From assembly GCF_002210165.1 (NCBI RefSeq), contig NZ_AQQP01000007.1, positions 248,001 to 312,000 of the forward strand: DNA of 64,000 nt, written 5' to 3'. The notes below the pieces were generated by a model, which was given only the letters and a program-made list of their open reading frames with translations, did no database searches and was not told the origin of the DNA. Shown piece after piece: positions 62,202-64,000 of this stretch. Within the stretch, counting starts at the first letter, position 1, and every line of letters begins with the position of its first letter. Position numbers and translations under genes: made by a program. The DNA comes from Phaeobacter sp. 22II1-1F12B (GTDB taxonomy: Bacteria > Pseudomonadota > Alphaproteobacteria > Rhodobacterales > Rhodobacteraceae).

Positions 62202-62809
62202 GCGACGTCCATATCCGCAAGATCGTCGACTATACCGAAGACACGCTGATCGAAGGTGGCCGCGAGGTCGCGACACCGGTCCGCATGGCCGCCTGCGCCG
62301 CGGTCATCCGCAACCCGTGGGGAACCGATTATGTCGAGGATCTTCAGCCGCAGATCATGGCCCATGCAGTCGCGCTCGCCGATGTGCTGGTGCCGCGCCT
62401 GATCGCACTGATGGGCGGACCCGACCGGATCGAAGCCTTTGGCAAGGCCGCCGTCACCGGCACCTCGGGCGAGGTGGAACACGCCGCCGGGCTGATCCAC
62501 ACGCTGCACTTCGGCAATGCCTACCGGATCGCGGCCGAGGCGGATTCCTTCCTGCCTTTCACCAACAAACGCGCCGGGGCGGGCACGGCCATCACCATCC
62601 CGATGACCCACAAGTCGCTGGAAAACAAAGGCGCGAGAACGCATTTCGTGACGCTGGAATTCTCGATCCCCGATGCGCCCGCCCATGACGAAATCGTCGT
62701 GGCCCTTGGAGCGTCAAGCGGCGGTCGCCCGCATTCCCGCATCGGCGACCGTTTTCAGGACATGAAACTTATGGGAGTCGATCAGGCGGGTCGTCCCCTT
62801 CCCGCGTGA
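62198..62809 (+). CDS. DUF1185 (amino acid synthesis family) protein
   Basis: A 203-residue protein of the DUF1185/AA_synth family (PF06684 type): IRKIVDYTEDTLIEGGREVATPVRMAACAAVIRNPW at the start, GTSGEVEHAAGLIHTLHFGNAYR, and IPMTHKSLENKGARTHFVTLEFSI. These are conserved proteins of unclear enzymology, commonly beside flavin-dependent oxygenase and amidohydrolase genes. The ATG overlaps the CMD gene stop. It ends the operon; a 9-bp stem-loop follows. Confidence 0.8.
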   Translation: MSDVHIRKIVDYTEDTLIEGGREVATPVRMAACAAVIRNPWGTDYVEDLQPQIMAHAVALADVLVPRLIALMGGPDRIEAFGKAAVTGTSGEVEHAAGLIHTLHFGNAYRIAAEADSFLPFTNKRAGAGTAITIPMTHKSLENKGARTHFVTLEFSIPDAPAHDEIVVALGASSGGRPHSRIGDRFQDMKLMGVDQAGRPLPA

Positions 62810-62815
62810 TCCCCT

Positions 62816-62848
62816 GCCCGGCGCTGATAGTCCCATGAGGCGCCGGGC
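62816..62848 (+). terminator. Stem-loop after the catabolic operon
   Basis: GCCCGGCGC and GCGCCGGGC enclose a 15-nt loop 6 nt after the DUF1185 stop. No T run follows. Confidence 0.55.
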
Positions 62849-62977
62849 GACAGTTCCCTGGCCGAGGCGGGCCAGCAATACTGTCGCGAACCCGTTTCGG
62901 CCTCGCACCTAACTTGGGACAGCAGATCGACGGGTTCAGGATACGTGGTTCAGACGACATCCGGTCATCTGGCCAAC

Positions 62978-63442
62978 TTACAATCCCATCTCGCTCAACG
63001 AGAGATGGTTGTCCGGACGCCTGCCTTGCGGCCAGAGGAACAAACGGTCGACGTCGCTGATCGGCTGGTCGTTGATGCTGGCGTGGCGCTCGGCCATCAG
63101 CCCGTCCTCGTCGAACCGCCAGTTCTCATTGCCATGAGATCGGAACCACTGCCCCGCCGCGTCGTGCCATTCATAGGCAAAACGAACGACAATGCGGTCG
63201 CCCGAAAAGGCCCATAACTCTTTAACGAGCCGGTATTCTTGCTCGCGTTCCCATTTCGCGGTGAGAAAGGCGACGATGGCCTCGCGCCCGGTGAGAAAGC
63301 TGTCGCGGTTACGCCAGCGGCTGTCGGGCGTATAGGCCAGCGAAACGGCGCTTGGGTCGCGGGAGTTCCATCCGTCCTCGGCCTTGCGGACCTTGAGCGC
63401 CGCAGTGTCGGCAGTGAACGGGGGAAGCGGCGGTCGGGTCAT
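62978..63442 (-). CDS. DUF1348 (nuclear transport factor 2-like) protein
   Basis: A 154-residue protein of the DUF1348 family with an NTF2-like fold: [53 protein letters not shown], then [29 protein letters not shown] and the closing [13 protein letters not shown]. The ATG at 63442 has AAGGAGAT upstream; a longer frame to 63556 is rejected. It is likely co-transcribed with the AhpD-like gene upstream (58-nt gap). Function unknown. Confidence 0.85.
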   Translation of the reverse strand: MTRPPLPPFTADTAALKVRKAEDGWNSRDPSAVSLAYTPDSRWRNRDSFLTGREAIVAFLTAKWEREQEYRLVKELWAFSGDRIVVRFAYEWHDAAGQWFRSHGNENWRFDEDGLMAERHASINDQPISDVDRLFLWPQGRRPDNHLSLSEMGL

Positions 63443-63500
63443 ATCGATCTCCTTAAGAGGGGGCGACGGCAGCCCGGGGCCGCCGCCGCGATTTGCTGGA

Positions 63501-64000
63501 TCAGGCCGCGACACCTGTCGCGACGGGGAAATCGATTTCTGTCCGCGCGACCTCATTCAGGTAGTTCGTGTAGACGTTCAGCGCGATGTGCTGAACGATC
63601 TCGACGATCTGCGCCTCGTCATAGCCGGCCTCACGGACAGCGGCGAGATCGGCGTCGGTCACGCGCCCGCGCAGCTCTGCAACTTTCAGCGCGAAAACAA
63701 CGGCGGCATCGGCTTTTGCATCCGTCGAGCGGCCACTGCGATTGGCGGCGATTTCTTCCGGGGAAAGCCCGGCGAGGTTGGCCGCAACATAGGTGTGGGC
63801 AGAAAGACAATAGCCGCAACCGTTGAATTCAGCGATCGCCAGCGCGATGCGTTCCCGCGTCGCGGCAGGCAGGCGGCCCTTGGCAAGCGCGCCGGACAGC
63901 CCAAGATGCCCTTCAAGCGCGGCGGTGCTTTGCGCTTCCAGCCGGAACATGTTGGGGACGCTGCCCAGTTGCTTGGAAACCTGCTCCAGCAGCGGTCTCG
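63501..64000 (-). CDS. AhpD-like carboxymuconolactone decarboxylase family protein, 5' truncated
   Basis: At least 165 residues in the window; the reading frame stays open to the right edge, so the N-terminus is missing. It shows the CMD opening [22 protein letters not shown], the AhpD-type active site [12 protein letters not shown] (CxxC) and a long helical C-terminus with [26 protein letters not shown]. CxxC members reduce peroxides or act as thiol-dependent carriers. It is followed by the DUF1348 gene on the same strand. Confidence 0.85.
   Translation of the reverse strand, partial: RPLLEQVSKQLGSVPNMFRLEAQSTAALEGHLGLSGALAKGRLPAATRERIALAIAEFNGCGYCLSAHTYVAANLAGLSPEEIAANRSGRSTDAKADAAVVFALKVAELRGRVTDADLAAVREAGYDEAQIVEIVQHIALNVYTNYLNEVARTEIDFPVATGVAA

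Overview
The window reads as one contiguous piece of a high-GC alphaproteobacterial chromosome, most likely from the marine Roseobacter group (Rhodobacteraceae in the broad sense). Supporting signs are a complete alphaproteobacterial general stress response module (PhyR, NepR, an EcfG-type sigma factor and a HisKA_2-type kinase), a PuuD-type urate hydroxylase, Ugp, Pot-like and ProVWX-like ABC importers, and a roseobacter-like GC-rich intergenic element. I found no rRNA, tRNA, CRISPR array or insertion sequence.

Layout. 1-3.5 kb (reverse strand): a truncated Na+/Ca2+ exchanger, a 56-residue zinc-ribbon membrane protein, an SppA-type peptidase, a two-gene ABC-2 exporter with a perfect 22-bp palindrome in front of it, and a CoxG-like protein. 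3.7-4.7 kb: a DMT exporter. 5-8.9 kb: a four-gene operon of circularly permuted ATP-grasp, alpha-E protein, transglutaminase-like protease and Anbu, a proteasome-like peptidase. 9-20 kb: stress and envelope genes built around the general stress response module, whose phyR and nepR are driven by two EcfG promoters lying on opposite strands of one palindrome. 20-28.4 kb: a class III aminotransferase, then a second, paralogous amidoligase locus (transglutaminase-DUF2126, an ATP-grasp/alpha-E fusion, another transglutaminase). 28.4-38.1 kb: a polyamine-type ABC importer, an FAD amine oxidase, an enolase-superfamily enzyme, a MocR regulator and a GMC oxidoreductase. 38.3-42 kb: a GNAT, a low-GC orphan, a YghU-like GST and PuuD. 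42.3-46.6 kb: ugpBAEC. 46.7-51.4 kb: a COG0523 GTPase coupled to an amidohydrolase, and a flavoprotein. 51.4-62.8 kb: a ProVWX importer divergent from a catabolic cluster (cysteine hydrolase, PucR regulator, flavin reductase, aldehyde dehydrogenase, luciferase-like oxygenase, alpha/beta hydrolase, CMD protein, DUF1185). 62.9-64 kb: a DUF1348 protein and a truncated AhpD-like protein.

How the parts work together. Under stress, phosphorylated PhyR should bind NepR and free EcfG, which can then read the symmetrical phyR/nepR promoter and similar GGAAC-N16/17-nGTT sites in front of the AI-2E gene, the PRC-barrel gene and, more weakly, the DUF883 gene. The two amidoligase loci each pair a predicted peptide or amide ligase with proteases, and one adds a proteasome-like particle. 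The 51-63 kb cluster has the enzyme set of the trigonelline (N-methylnicotinate) ring-cleavage pathway known from Acinetobacter baylyi, next to a quaternary-amine importer. Two near-identical operator-like sites (TTCCTAT-N7-AGGAAA) sit 65-66 bp upstream of its two transcription units, which points to one shared regulator, probably the PucR protein encoded between them.
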